Positions 48,521 to 56,522 of a stretch of 64,000 nucleotides of DNA are shown here, piece by piece. The position numbers and the translations under genes are program-made. Positions within the stretch are counted from its first letter, which is position 1. The number at the start of each line of letters is the position of its first letter. The notes below the pieces were generated by a model. That model saw only the letters and a program-made list of their open reading frames with translations. It was not told the DNA's origin and ran no database searches. This stretch comes from Hymenobacter jeollabukensis. GTDB lineage: Bacteria > Bacteroidota > Bacteroidia > Cytophagales > Hymenobacteraceae. The stretch covers positions 620,001-684,000 of the forward strand of contig NZ_VAJM01000002.1 of the NCBI RefSeq assembly GCF_005771675.1, written 5' to 3'.

Positions 48521-48610
48521 ATGCCCTGCGGTAAAAAGAGAAAGCGCCACAAGATTGCCACCCACAAGCGGAAGAAGCGTCTGCGCAAAAACCGTCACAA
48601 GAAGAAGTAA
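48521..48610 (+). CDS. 29-residue basic protein, bS22/AURKAIP1-COX24-like
   Basis: The whole product is 29 residues, MPCGKKRKRHKIATHKRKKR followed by nine more basic residues (LRKNRHKKK). It consists of Lys, Arg and His at more than two-thirds of positions. The pattern KxxKHKxxxHKRKKRLRxxRxK is that of the COX24/AURKAIP1 C-terminal family, whose mycobacterial member is ribosomal protein bS22. It probably binds the small ribosomal subunit. Start ATG and stop TAA are unambiguous. It lies just before the RNase G gene, which would suit a role in RNA or translation. Confidence 0.85.
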   Translation: MPCGKKRKRHKIATHKRKKRLRKNRHKKK

Positions 48611-48837
48611 GCCCGCGGGGGTTTGCTGGGCGCTAACCGGCTGGCTATGAGCCACCGCGCGCCCTATGTTTCACCCCGCCGACTCCCGGGCGTGGCTTTG
48701 TGGTTACGTTCTCCCCGTGGAACAGAAAAGGGGGAAGCTGGTGCCTCGGCGCTGGCTTCCCTTCTTGGCTTATGCGAGGCGGAAGGTATTGACTAACAAG
48801 AATCTGCGTCCGGACAGCCGGCTAACCCCGAACTCCA

Positions 48838-50445
48838 TTGAGTAACGAGTTAATCATTAATTCGACTCAGGAAGGCGAGCGGATTGCCCTGCTTCAGGAC
48901 AAGCGGCTGATCGAGTATCACTTCGACCGCAACGACACCAACTACGCGGTAGGCGACATCTTCCTTGGCACCGTCAAGAAAGTTATGCCCGGCCTGAACG
49001 CCGCGTTTATTGATATCGGGTATCAGAAGGACGCCTTCCTGCATTACGGCGACCTGGGCGAGCAATTCCAGACCCTGGCCAAGTGGACGCGCCTCGTCCA
49101 CGGCGGCAAGGCGCCGGTGGCGCACCTGAAGGGCTTCCCGCGCGACGCGGCCCTGGAGAAAGTCGGCAAGATGGCCGACATCGTCAAGAAGGGCCAGCAG
49201 CTGCTGGTTCAGATTGTCAAGGAGCCGATTTCCACCAAAGGCCCGCGCCTGTCCTCGGACCTGTCGATGGCCGGCCGCTACCTCGTGCTCATTCCGTTTT
49301 CCGATACCATTTCGGTGTCGAAGAAAATCGTGAGCCGCAACGAGCGGGAACGGCTCAAGCGCCTGATTGCGTCGATTAAGCCTGACGGCTTCGGCGTGAT
49401 TATCCGCACCGTGGCCGAGGGCCGCGACGTGGCCGAGCTGGACCGCGACATGACCAACATGGTGAGCATGTGGGAGCAGCTCTACCAGAACCTGCGCACG
49501 GCCAAGCCGAACGACAAGGTGCTGGGCGAGCTGGGCCGCACCTCCTCCATGCTGCGCGACATGCTCAGCGACTCGTTCGACGCCATCCACGTCGACTCGC
49601 AGCCCATGTACGAGGAGCTGCGCAGCTACCTGCAGCAGATTGCGCCCGACCGGCTGGATTTGCTGAAGCTGTACACCGGCAAGACGAAGATTTTTGAGCA
49701 GTTCGACATCGAAAAGCAGCTCAAAACCCTCTTCGGCAAAACCGTGACCGTGCCCGGCGGCGGCTACCTCGTCGTCGAGCACACCGAGGCGCTGCACGTC
49801 ATCGACGTCAACTCGGGCAACAAGAGCAACCAGCAGAGCGACCAGGAAGCCACCGCGCTGATGGTCAACCTGGCGGCGGCCAAGGAAGTGGCCCGGCAGC
49901 TGCGGCTGCGCGACATGGGCGGCATCGTGGTGGTCGACTTCATCGACATGCGCTCTGGCGACAGTCGGAAGAAGGTGGAAGACACGGTGCAGCAGATCAT
50001 GGCCCGCGACCGGGCCAAGTTCACCATCCTGCCGATTACCAAGTTCGGGCTCCTGCAAATCACGCGGCAGCGCGTGCGGCCCGAGCAGAACATCATTACC
50101 ACCGAGGTGTGCCCCACCTGCGGCGGTACCGGCAAGATTACCGCCTCCATCCTGGTCACCGACGAAATCGACTTCAGCATCGATGAGCTGCTGGTGAACC
50201 AAAACCACGCGGGCCTGACCCTGCACGTGCACCCCTTCCTGCACGCTTACTATACCAAAGGCCTGGTAAGCAAGCAGATGAAGTGGTACATGAAGTACTA
50301 CAAGTGGGTGAAAGTGGTGAAGGATACCTCGCTGGGCCTCACCGACTACCGCATCCACGACGAGCGGGGCGAAGAAATCGAGCTGCACAGCCGGGCAGCC
50401 GAAATCAATAGCCTGCAGGACCGCGACGACGAATCGGACGACTAA
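48838..50445 (+). CDS. rng: Ribonuclease G/E family endoribonuclease
   Basis: Cleaves AU-rich single-stranded RNA in rRNA maturation and mRNA decay. The 535 residues start with TTG (48838), giving the family N-terminus MSNELIIN. An S1 domain (about 38-125) is followed by RNase-H-like and catalytic parts with metal-binding Asp in LHVIDVNSGNK and VVVDFIDMR. The Zn-link motif is CPTCGGTG. It has no long C-terminal scaffold as in E. coli RNase E, so it is RNase G-like. The upstream gap 48611-48837 has a GGGAAGC/GCTTCCC hairpin near 48735-48762. Confidence 0.93.
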   Translation: MSNELIINSTQEGERIALLQDKRLIEYHFDRNDTNYAVGDIFLGTVKKVMPGLNAAFIDIGYQKDAFLHYGDLGEQFQTLAKWTRLVHGGKAPVAHLKGFPRDAALEKVGKMADIVKKGQQLLVQIVKEPISTKGPRLSSDLSMAGRYLVLIPFSDTISVSKKIVSRNERERLKRLIASIKPDGFGVIIRTVAEGRDVAELDRDMTNMVSMWEQLYQNLRTAKPNDKVLGELGRTSSMLRDMLSDSFDAIHVDSQPMYEELRSYLQQIAPDRLDLLKLYTGKTKIFEQFDIEKQLKTLFGKTVTVPGGGYLVVEHTEALHVIDVNSGNKSNQQSDQEATALMVNLAAAKEVARQLRLRDMGGIVVVDFIDMRSGDSRKKVEDTVQQIMARDRAKFTILPITKFGLLQITRQRVRPEQNIITTEVCPTCGGTGKITASILVTDEIDFSIDELLVNQNHAGLTLHVHPFLHAYYTKGLVSKQMKWYMKYYKWVKVVKDTSLGLTDYRIHDERGEEIELHSRAAEINSLQDRDDESDD

Positions 50446-50475
50446 GCCGGCCGCTTCGTGCGCTGATTACAAACC

Positions 50476-50520
50476 ACGACGCCCCCACCGTTCACGCTTC
50501 TGGAACGGTGGGGGCGTCGT
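50476..50520. terminator. Hairpin between the RNase G gene and the barrel gene
   Basis: Arms 50476-50493 and 50503-50520 pair perfectly over 18 bp (GACGCCCCCACCGTTC core). No T run, so it is a symmetrical convergent-junction hairpin rather than a classic terminator. Confidence 0.7.
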
Positions 50521-50539
50521 CGGTTTCCGGGGCCTGACT

Positions 50540-51232
50540 TTAGAACTTCAGGCCGAGGTCGAGGGCAATTTCACGGTTCTTGATGCTCACGTCCTTATAC
50601 TTGCGCGTGTTGTCGAAGAACCGGTCGACGTTGAACAGGCCGTGGTGGTACGACACGCCGGCAAACACCTTGGTGCTCTGGCCAAGCTGGTACTCGACGC
50701 CGGTGCCGCCCAGCAGGCCGAAATCGGCGAACAGGAAGTGGCTGCGGGAGCGTTTCTGCTCGTTGCTGTTGGCCGGGTCGGTGAAGTACTTTTCGTCGTT
50801 GATGCGGCCGCCGGTGAGGCCGCTGACCACGCCACCAACCTGGAAGTACAGCTTCACGTCGGTAGCCACCTCGTTGGTGAACAGCTTCACCGTTACGGGC
50901 ACTTCCACGTACTGCAGCCGGACTTTCTGCTTTTGCGTGATGTTGTTGCCCACGCCAGTCAGCGAGGGGTCGTAGTAGGTGATGGTGCCGCCCTTGCCGG
51001 TCAGCTGCAGGCCGGTGCTGAAGGCGTAGTTCTGGCCGAAGAAGTAGTCGACCACCAGGCCGCCGCCGATGCTGGCCAGGCTGCCGTCCTTCTCGAAGTT
51101 GTACTGTGAGGGCGAGGTAGCGGCCAGGCTGCTGACGCTGGGCGACACTTTCAGACCGATTTCGACCTGGGCCGAGGCGGTGGTGACGGCGCCGCCCGTG
51201 AGCAGGGCCAGCGCGAGTAGGGCTTTTTTCAT
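50540..51232 (-). CDS. Outer-membrane beta-barrel protein (PorT-family-like)
   Basis: The 230-residue protein has a signal peptide (MKKALLALALLTGGAVTTASA) and about eight beta-strands: VEIGLKVSPSV, GLVVDYFFGQNYAFSTGLQLTGKGG, YVEVPVTVKLF, LYFQVGGVVSGL, GTGVEYQLGQSTKVFAGVSYHHGL, ending IALDLGLKF with a terminal aromatic. This is the outer-membrane protein beta-barrel family including PorT. Start ATG at 51232. A frame that stays open to 52441 on the same strand is antisense to gldB and is ignored. Ligand and partner unknown. Confidence 0.85.
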   Translation of the reverse strand: MKKALLALALLTGGAVTTASAQVEIGLKVSPSVSSLAATSPSQYNFEKDGSLASIGGGLVVDYFFGQNYAFSTGLQLTGKGGTITYYDPSLTGVGNNITQKQKVRLQYVEVPVTVKLFTNEVATDVKLYFQVGGVVSGLTGGRINDEKYFTDPANSNEQKRSRSHFLFADFGLLGGTGVEYQLGQSTKVFAGVSYHHGLFNVDRFFDNTRKYKDVSIKNREIALDLGLKF

Positions 51233-51346
51233 AGGAAGGATGACACGCTTAAGCCGCGCCGTGCGTTGCTGATGCCAGGCCGGATACGGGCGGGCCGGCG
51301 TTTTGGCTAATTTCGCCCTAAATATAGACGCCCCTTGCGACCAACC

Positions 51347-52366
51347 ATGCGTTTCCCGCGTTTGCACTCCTGGCTGAGCCTGCCGGCTCTGGCAACCCTG
51401 CTGCTCCTGCAAACCGCTTGCAGCCGCGACGAGAAGTCCTGTGAAATGCCCGCCGACGTGGCCGCCGTGCAGGCGCCCGTGCAATTGCAGCGCCTGGAGA
51501 AGCCCTTCTTCCAGATCCGCACGCCCGCCGACGCCAAGCAGTTTATGGATCGGGAGCCGCTGTTTGCCCGCTACTTCCTGCAGCGCCCGAAGTACCCTTC
51601 CGACGAAGTGCTGCAGCAGACGCTGGTGAAACTGGCTACCAATCCCGGTCTGCAGAAGCTGGGCCAGCAGGCCGACAGCACCTTCCAGAACGCCGAGCAG
51701 TGGCAGGGCAATCTGCAGCGCATGTTCCAGTACGTGCGCTACTATTTCCCCGATTTCAAGGTGCCGCAGGCCAAAACCTTCGTCAGCGGCCTGAGCCAGG
51801 ATATCTTCGTCAACGACAGCCTGCTGGTCATCAGCACCGATTTCTTTGTGGGTCCGAAGGCGGTGTACCTGCCCAACGTGCCGGCTTACATCCAGCGCCG
51901 CTACCGGCCCGAATACGTGCTGCCGACGGTGGCCCTGGCCGTGTCGAGCAAATACAACAAGAAGGCGCTGACCGCCACCACCACGCTGGCCGAGATGATT
52001 CAGAACGGCAAAGCGCTGTACTTCGCCGAAAAGGTGCTGCCCTGCGCCGACGACTCGCTGCTGATTGGCTTTTCGGCCAAGGACCTGGAGAACGTGCACT
52101 TCAACGAGGCCAAAATCTGGGGCCACTTCCTGCAGAAAAACCTGCTGTACGATACCAACCCCTTCCTGATCCAGAAGTATGTGGGCGAGCGGCCCAACGT
52201 GCCCGAAATCGACAAAACCTGCCCCGGCCGGGTGGGCCAGTGGGTGGGCTGGCAGATTGTGCGCAAGTACATGGCCGACAACCCCAAGGTGACCCTGGCC
52301 CAGCTCATGGCCACCAAGGACGCCCAGCGCATCCTGAGCGACTCGCACTACCGCCCCCGGAAGTAG
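51347..52366 (+). CDS. gldB: Gliding-motility lipoprotein GldB
   Basis: Lipoprotein essential for gliding motility and type IX secretion in Flavobacterium. The 339-residue precursor (ATG at 51347) has signal RFPRLHSWLSLPALATLLLL and lipobox QTAC. The mature part has GldB features: FFQIRTPADAKQFMDREPLFARYFLQ, LPNVPAYIQRRYRPEYVLPTVALAVS, NLLYDTNPFLIQKYVGERPNVPEI and GWQIVRKYMADNPKVTLAQLM. It is divergent from the barrel gene and not adjacent to gldC, its common partner. Confidence 0.9.
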   Translation: MRFPRLHSWLSLPALATLLLLQTACSRDEKSCEMPADVAAVQAPVQLQRLEKPFFQIRTPADAKQFMDREPLFARYFLQRPKYPSDEVLQQTLVKLATNPGLQKLGQQADSTFQNAEQWQGNLQRMFQYVRYYFPDFKVPQAKTFVSGLSQDIFVNDSLLVISTDFFVGPKAVYLPNVPAYIQRRYRPEYVLPTVALAVSSKYNKKALTATTTLAEMIQNGKALYFAEKVLPCADDSLLIGFSAKDLENVHFNEAKIWGHFLQKNLLYDTNPFLIQKYVGERPNVPEIDKTCPGRVGQWVGWQIVRKYMADNPKVTLAQLMATKDAQRILSDSHYRPRK

Positions 52367-52478
52367 TGAAATGGTGAGGCGGTGAACTGGTGAGTGACGT
52401 TCTGGCTGCGCAGGCTGCGCGGCTGTGCTGTAGCTTCCCAACCATCAAACTCATCAGTTCACCACCTCACCATTTCAC
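52365..52478. repeat. Word-palindrome after gldB
   Basis: Left arm 52365-52396 (GTGAAATGGTGAGGCGGTGA) and right arm 52442-52478 (complementary TCACCACCTCACCATTTCAC) include the gldB stop region. The same word appears again on the far side of the next two genes (54359-54440). Confidence 0.8.
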
Positions 52479-52484
52479 CTTCCC

Positions 52485-53684
52485 GTGCGCATTGCCGTTT
52501 TCAGCCAGTACCACACCAACCCCGACTGTCCGGCCACCAGCAGGCATTACAGCTTGCTGCAGCACATTGCCCGCCGGCACGAGGTAACGCTGATAACGAC
52601 TAACACCTGGGAGCGGCAGCGTCTGACACAGCAATACCCCTGGCTGCCCGAAGGCGTGCAGCTGCTGGCCGCCGATATTCCCTACCACAACCGCATGGGT
52701 GTGGCGGCGCGGGGCTGGGCCTTCGTGAAGTACATGGGCTATGCCTGGCGCCAGGGGCTGCGCATTCCGAAACCCGACGTTATCTGGGGCATCAGCACGC
52801 CCCTGTCGGCGGCCTGGGTGGCCGGGCAGGTGGCGCGGCAGCGGCGGGTGCCCTGGGTGTTCGAAGTGCAGGATCTGTGGCCGACGTTTCCCATTGAAAT
52901 GGGAGCGGTGCGCAACCCGCTGGCCCGGCAGCAGCTGTATGCGGCCGAGAGACGCCTTTACGAGCAGGCCCAGCACATTGTCACCCTCTCGCCGGGCATG
53001 ACGGATTACGTGCGCCAGCTGGGCATTGACGACGCCAAAATCAGCACCATCCTGAACGGCACGGACCTCGATCAGGCGGCCCGCGCCACGCCCGAAGCCG
53101 TGGCGGCGCTGCGGCACGAGCAGGGGCTGGAAGGCCGGCCGGTGGTGCTGTATGCCGGTACCTTCGGCCGCGCCAACGACATTTCCACGCTGGTGCAGGC
53201 CGCTGAAACCCTGTATCATCAGCGCCCTGAAGTAGTCTGGCTGTTTATGGGCCACGGCTACTACGAGCCCATGCTGCGCGAGGCGGCGGGCCGTTGCCCC
53301 GCTATCCGGCTGGTGCCGCCGCAGCCGCGGCACGCCGTATTCACCTGGCTGGCCGCGGCCGATGTATCGGTGGTGTCGTTCATCAGCAAGCCCGTGCTCG
53401 ACACCAACTCGCCGGCCAAGTTCTACGACAGCCTCGCCGTTGGCACACCCGTTGTCGTCACCAACCCGGGCTGGACCAGGCAGTTTGTCGAAGAGCACCG
53501 CTGCGGCTGGTACGTGCCCGCCGAGCAGCCGCAGCTACTGGCCGCGCAGTTGGGGCGCATCCTTGAGGCCCCGGCGGAAACGCGGGCCGCCGGGCAGCGC
53601 GGGCAGGCCGTAGCCCGGCAGTTGTTCGACCGGCAGCAGCTGGCAGCCCGGATGCAGTTGATTCTGGAGCAGGCGGCCGGCTAA
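52485..53684 (+). CDS. Glycosyltransferase family 4 (WcaI-like)
   Basis: GT-B fold transferase of 399 residues, start GTG at 52485 (MRIAVFSQYHTNPDCPATSR, the family N-terminus). The nucleotide-binding C-domain (about 200-390) has VVLYAGTFGRANDISTLVQAAETL and the EX7E-like segment FISKPVLDTNSPAKFYDSLAVGTPVVVTNPG. The N-domain carries WGISTPLSAAWVAG and WVFEVQDLWPTFPIEMG. It probably adds a sugar to exopolysaccharide, lipopolysaccharide or a glycoprotein glycan. Its TAA overlaps the converging nth stop by three bases. Confidence 0.88.
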   Translation: MRIAVFSQYHTNPDCPATSRHYSLLQHIARRHEVTLITTNTWERQRLTQQYPWLPEGVQLLAADIPYHNRMGVAARGWAFVKYMGYAWRQGLRIPKPDVIWGISTPLSAAWVAGQVARQRRVPWVFEVQDLWPTFPIEMGAVRNPLARQQLYAAERRLYEQAQHIVTLSPGMTDYVRQLGIDDAKISTILNGTDLDQAARATPEAVAALRHEQGLEGRPVVLYAGTFGRANDISTLVQAAETLYHQRPEVVWLFMGHGYYEPMLREAAGRCPAIRLVPPQPRHAVFTWLAAADVSVVSFISKPVLDTNSPAKFYDSLAVGTPVVVTNPGWTRQFVEEHRCGWYVPAEQPQLLAAQLGRILEAPAETRAAGQRGQAVARQLFDRQQLAARMQLILEQAAG

Positions 53685-54355
53685 ACCGGCGCAACTGCGG
53701 GCTCCAAAGTCGGCTTTACCGAGTTGTTATAGTACTTGCAGATATCCGTCAGCGGGCACTGCAGGCACTTGGGGCTGCGCGCCACGCAGATGTAGCGGCC
53801 GTGCAGAATCAGCCAGTGGTGGGCCTTCGGAATCAGCTCCTCCGGAATGTGCTTGACCAGTCCTTTCTCCACCGCCAGCGGCGTGGTGGCCGAACGCGGC
53901 ACCAAGCCCAGGCGGTGCGCTACCCGGAACACGTGCGTATCCACGGCCATGGCGGGCTGATTGTAGATAACCGACACGATGACGTTGGCCGTCTTGCGCC
54001 CCACGCCGGGCAGCAGCTGCAGGTCTTCGAGTCGGTCGGGCACTTCGCCATCGAACTTCTCTACCAGCATGCGGCCCAGCCCAGCCAGGTGCTTGGCCTT
54101 GTTGTTCGGGTACGACACGCTGCGGATAAATGGGAAGATGTCTTCCGCCGAAGCCGCTGCCAGCCGCTCCGCCGTCGGGAACTGCTCGAACAGCTTGGGT
54201 GTGACCAGGTTCACCCGCTTGTCGGTGCACTGGGCGCTGAGCACCACGGCCACCAGCAGCTCGTAGGGGCTGCCGTAGTGCAGCTCGGTTTCGGGCGCGG
54301 GAAAGTTTTCGGTGAAGTACCCTAGAAAGCGGCGAAACCGTTCGGCCAGGCGCAT
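53681..54355 (-). CDS. nth: Endonuclease III
   Basis: DNA glycosylase/AP lyase for oxidised pyrimidines. The 224 residues have LLVAVVLSAQCTDKRVN, the HhH motif LQLLPGVGRKTANVIVSV with the catalytic Lys, the catalytic Asp in AVDTHVFRVAHRLG, and the [4Fe-4S] loop CVARSPKCLQCPLTDIC (spacing 6, 2, 5). All catalytic residues are present. The TAG stop (53681-53683) overlaps the converging glycosyltransferase TAA (53682-53684) in the bases CTAA. Confidence 0.95.
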   Translation of the reverse strand: MRLAERFRRFLGYFTENFPAPETELHYGSPYELLVAVVLSAQCTDKRVNLVTPKLFEQFPTAERLAAASAEDIFPFIRSVSYPNNKAKHLAGLGRMLVEKFDGEVPDRLEDLQLLPGVGRKTANVIVSVIYNQPAMAVDTHVFRVAHRLGLVPRSATTPLAVEKGLVKHIPEELIPKAHHWLILHGRYICVARSPKCLQCPLTDICKYYNNSVKPTLEPAVAPV

Positions 54356-54358
54356 AAA

Positions 54359-54440
54359 AGGTGAAATGGTGAGGTGGTGAAATGGCGAGTCAGCCTTTCA
54401 ACAAAGCTACACTCCCTATTTCACCACCTCACCATTTCAT
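54359..54440. repeat. Word-palindrome between nth and the sigma-factor unit
   Basis: Left arm 54359-54390 (GGTGAAATGGTGAGGTGGTG) and right arm 54417-54440 (TTTCACCACCTCACCATTTC). It is built from the same word as the element at 52365-52478, so the pair brackets the glycosyltransferase/nth genes. Confidence 0.8.
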
Positions 54441-54442
54441 CG

Positions 54443-54673
54443 TTACTCCGCTCGCAGAAAGGTGCGGGAGTATTGCAGGATGTTCTGCACGGCGCGGTCG
54501 GAAGGGCCGGGCTGCAGCGCGTCGAGGTAGCGCTGGGCTTCGAGCAGGTCGGCGCACCGGGCGGCCAGGGCGGCGTCGTGCAGCAGGGCTTGCTCTACGT
54601 CGTGGTTCTCCTTAGCCGGCAATTCGTTGTACACATACCGGAGCAGGGTCTCGTGGGTAAAGGTTTTGATCAT
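54443..54673 (-). CDS. Small cytosolic protein overlapping the ECF sigma gene
   Basis: A 76-residue helical, acidic protein, MIKTFTHETLLRYVYNELPA, then HDVEQALLHDAALAARCADLLEAQRYLDALQPGPSDRAVQNIL. It resembles small partner proteins found after Bacteroidetes sigma factors and could modulate sigma activity (inference); it lacks a membrane helix and zinc ligands of classical anti-sigma factors. Its start overlaps the end of the sigma gene by 62 bp in another frame, so translation is coupled. Confidence 0.7.
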   Translation of the reverse strand: MIKTFTHETLLRYVYNELPAKENHDVEQALLHDAALAARCADLLEAQRYLDALQPGPSDRAVQNILQYSRTFLRAE

Positions 54674-55247
54674 AGAAAACTGGTTGGGCGGCCATTTTCT
54701 TCCGCAGGTTGATGAGCGCGTAGCGCATACGACCCAGCGCCGTATTGATGCTCACCCCCGTCGCGTCGGCAATTTCCTGGAAGCTCATGTCGCCGTAGTG
54801 ACGCATGATGAGCACTTCCTTTTGCGCGGCCGGCAACTCCTGGATTAACTCCCGAAGGCGCGCGTGGGTTTCCTCCCGCGAGAGAGTATGGTCCACGCTT
54901 TCTTCCGACAACGACAACGAGTTGAACGCGTGGCCGGTGGCGTCGAGGTTAAGCTGGGGGTTGCGCTTCTGGCGCCGGAAAAAGTCGATGGCTAAGTTGT
55001 GGGCAATGCGGCAAATCCACGACGAGAACTTTCCCTCTTCATTGTACCGGCCACTTTTCATCGTGTGAACCGCCTTGATAAACGCATCCTGCAGCAGGTC
55101 TTCGGCCACAACGGGGTCTTTCACAATCAGCATGATCGTGGTGAAGACCCGACGCTTATGGCGGGCGAGCAACAGGGCGAAGGCTTCTTCCTTGCCGGCA
55201 ATGTAGAGCGATATCAACGCGGAGTCGCTCGGCTGCATGGTTTCCAT
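54612..55247 (-). CDS. ECF-type RNA polymerase sigma factor
   Basis: Group 4 sigma factor of 211 residues. Region 2 (about 10-90) has VVAEDLLQDAFIKAVHTM and SWICRIAHNLAIDFFRRQKR; region 4 (about 130-185) has LIQELPAAQKEVLIMRHYGDMSFQEIADATGVSINTALGRMRYALINLRKKM. It has the ordinary ECF size; the C-terminal tail after region 4 is about 25 residues. A housekeeping-type promoter lies in front (55346-55376). The next gene overlaps its end. No receptor or Gly-rich anti-sigma (FecR) gene is adjacent, so it is not a FecI-like pair. Confidence 0.92.
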   Translation of the reverse strand: METMQPSDSALISLYIAGKEEAFALLLARHKRRVFTTIMLIVKDPVVAEDLLQDAFIKAVHTMKSGRYNEEGKFSSWICRIAHNLAIDFFRRQKRNPQLNLDATGHAFNSLSLSEESVDHTLSREETHARLRELIQELPAAQKEVLIMRHYGDMSFQEIADATGVSINTALGRMRYALINLRKKMAAQPVFYDQNLYPRDPAPVCVQRIAG

Positions 55248-55345
55248 AAAGGGCTACGGTTAGGGGAACGTAGAGCTTTAGGCCATATTGTGCAGGTTGC
55301 CGTGAAAAACAGGGAAGTGAAGAGCGAATGAATTATCGCAGTGAC

Positions 55346-55376
55346 CAAATGTATAATTCTGTTACATCGGATGCAA
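55346..55376 (-). promoter_or_regulatory. Promoter of the ECF sigma-factor gene
   Basis: TTG (55374-55376), 20 bp, TACATTTG (55346-55353) on the minus strand: full match. Start near 55339, 92 bp before the ATG at 55247. Confidence 0.75.
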
Positions 55377-55427
55377 CGGGTACTGCCCAGTTCACGACAA
55401 TATTTTTTCAGAGCTTCCGGCGGGCGT

Positions 55428-55454
55428 AAAAAAAGCCCGCTGAGGCAGCGGGCT
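55428..55454 (-). terminator. Intrinsic terminator of the DUF6799 gene
   Basis: AGCCCGCTG (55434-55442) pairs with CAGCGGGCT (55446-55454); on the minus strand a run of T follows (55428-55434). Confidence 0.85.
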
Positions 55455-55485
55455 GGGCACTAGCAAGAATCGAGCCCCGCGGGGT

Positions 55486-56022
55486 TCAACGCGGGCTGCC
55501 GAGGCCGCGCAACTGCTCATCGAGGGCCGCCGCGCCGGGGGCAGCGCCCACGGCCTGCGCGGTGCGGTCGGCGAGGCGGTCGGTGAGCTGCTGGAGCAGG
55601 GCCACGCGGCGCTCCAAGGCCTGCAGCTGCTGCACGGTGGCGGGCGAAACCGAGTTGGCGGGCAGGCCGGTAATCTGCGCTTCGCCGCGGCCACCGGCCA
55701 CGGCGCGGTTGCGCTGCTCGATGCTCTGGGCCGATTGCATATCATCGCGCAGATTCACTACCACGCCCTGCATGTTTACGGCCTGGCCGTTGGGCAGCAA
55801 CTGGCGGGTGCCGTCCTTCTTCACCAGAATGCCCGAGGGGTTGATAACGGAGCCGTCGTTGAGCGTCAGTGGGCCTTCGAGGCGGAAGGCCTGTCCGGCC
55901 TGCAGCTTCATCACCACGCCGTTTTCGCGGAAGGCGCCGTCTTTCAGGCTGTAAACGGGTTGCTGAGCCAGCGCCAGCAGGGTGAAGCAACTCAGGACGG
56001 CAGTCAGCAGCAATCGGCGCAT
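55486..56022 (-). CDS. DUF6799 domain protein (periplasmic, repeat-containing)
   Basis: The 178-residue protein has a signal peptide (MRRLLLTAVLSCFTLLALAQ) followed by two short repeats: SLKDGAFRENGVVMKLQAGQAFRLEGPLTLNDGSVINPSG and ILVKKDGTRQLLPNGQAVNMQGVVV. This is the DUF6799 pattern of repeated short beta-hairpins with D/N-G turns, usually secreted and sometimes metal-associated; function unknown. The C-terminal half is a helical part with a heptad-like stretch (VQQLQALERRVALLQQLTDRL), probably a coiled coil. A terminator follows. Confidence 0.75.
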   Translation of the reverse strand: MRRLLLTAVLSCFTLLALAQQPVYSLKDGAFRENGVVMKLQAGQAFRLEGPLTLNDGSVINPSGILVKKDGTRQLLPNGQAVNMQGVVVNLRDDMQSAQSIEQRNRAVAGGRGEAQITGLPANSVSPATVQQLQALERRVALLQQLTDRLADRTAQAVGAAPGAAALDEQLRGLGSPR

Positions 56023-56096
56023 GGGGGCGGGGCGCGGCGGGGTGTGGGCGCCGCGCGCTCAGCTTGCCAGTACGCAGGGCGGGCAGCGGCCGTTGC

Positions 56097-56522
56097 TCAG
56101 AGCACCGGGGTGGGGGCCGCTTCGGCGTGGCGGCAATGCTCCAGCCAGTGCAGGGCGGCCGCCTCGTCGGAGAACAGGGCTACCTCGTAGGCCTTGGGCG
56201 CGGCCGGCCGCGCCGTGGGCGCGAAGTCCGTCAGGTGCGAGGGGGAGAGCAGGTAGGCCAGGTAGACGGGCTGGGCAAAGTATTCGGCCAGGCGCGGCAG
56301 AAAGGTGTCTATAACCCAACGGGTGGCCGCGAGGCTGGCCGGGCCGCGGCGGCGCATATCCAGCAGCCAGTAGCGGGCGCCGTGCGGGGCCGCTACGGCC
56401 AGCGCGGCTTCGTAGCCGAGGCGTACTTCGGCATCGGAGGTGCTGCGCAGCCAGCGGCTGAACAGCAGGCCTAGGTCGGTGCGGAACGAGAGGTCGACGA
56501 AATCGGTGGGGGCGGTGCTCAT
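56097..56522 (-). CDS. Hypothetical protein, SpoIIAA/STAS-like fold possible
   Basis: The 141-residue soluble protein (ATG at 56522) has no confident family. It has an alternating alpha/beta pattern: VDLSFRTDLGLLFSRWLRSTSDAEVRLGYEAALAVAAPHGARYWLLDMRRRGPASLAATRWVIDTFLPRLAEYF, then VYLAYLLSPSHL and KAYEVALFSDEAAALHWLEH. The alternation and the LDMRRRG core recall STAS/SpoIIAA-like domains used in the bacteroidetal proteins of this length. No partner gene adjoins it; the next gene on this strand is the DUF6799 gene. Confidence 0.55.
   Translation of the reverse strand: MSTAPTDFVDLSFRTDLGLLFSRWLRSTSDAEVRLGYEAALAVAAPHGARYWLLDMRRRGPASLAATRWVIDTFLPRLAEYFAQPVYLAYLLSPSHLTDFAPTARPAAPKAYEVALFSDEAAALHWLEHCRHAEAAPTPVL

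Noticed and set aside
50476-50520. Classic intrinsic terminator after the RNase G gene
   Set aside because: The 18-bp stem is perfect but no T run follows on either strand, so it is listed as a junction hairpin, not a proven terminator.
51233-52441. A long leftward reading frame continuous with the outer-membrane barrel gene
   Set aside because: It is antisense to gldB; the barrel protein has its own signal peptide starting at 51232, so the extension is a shadow.
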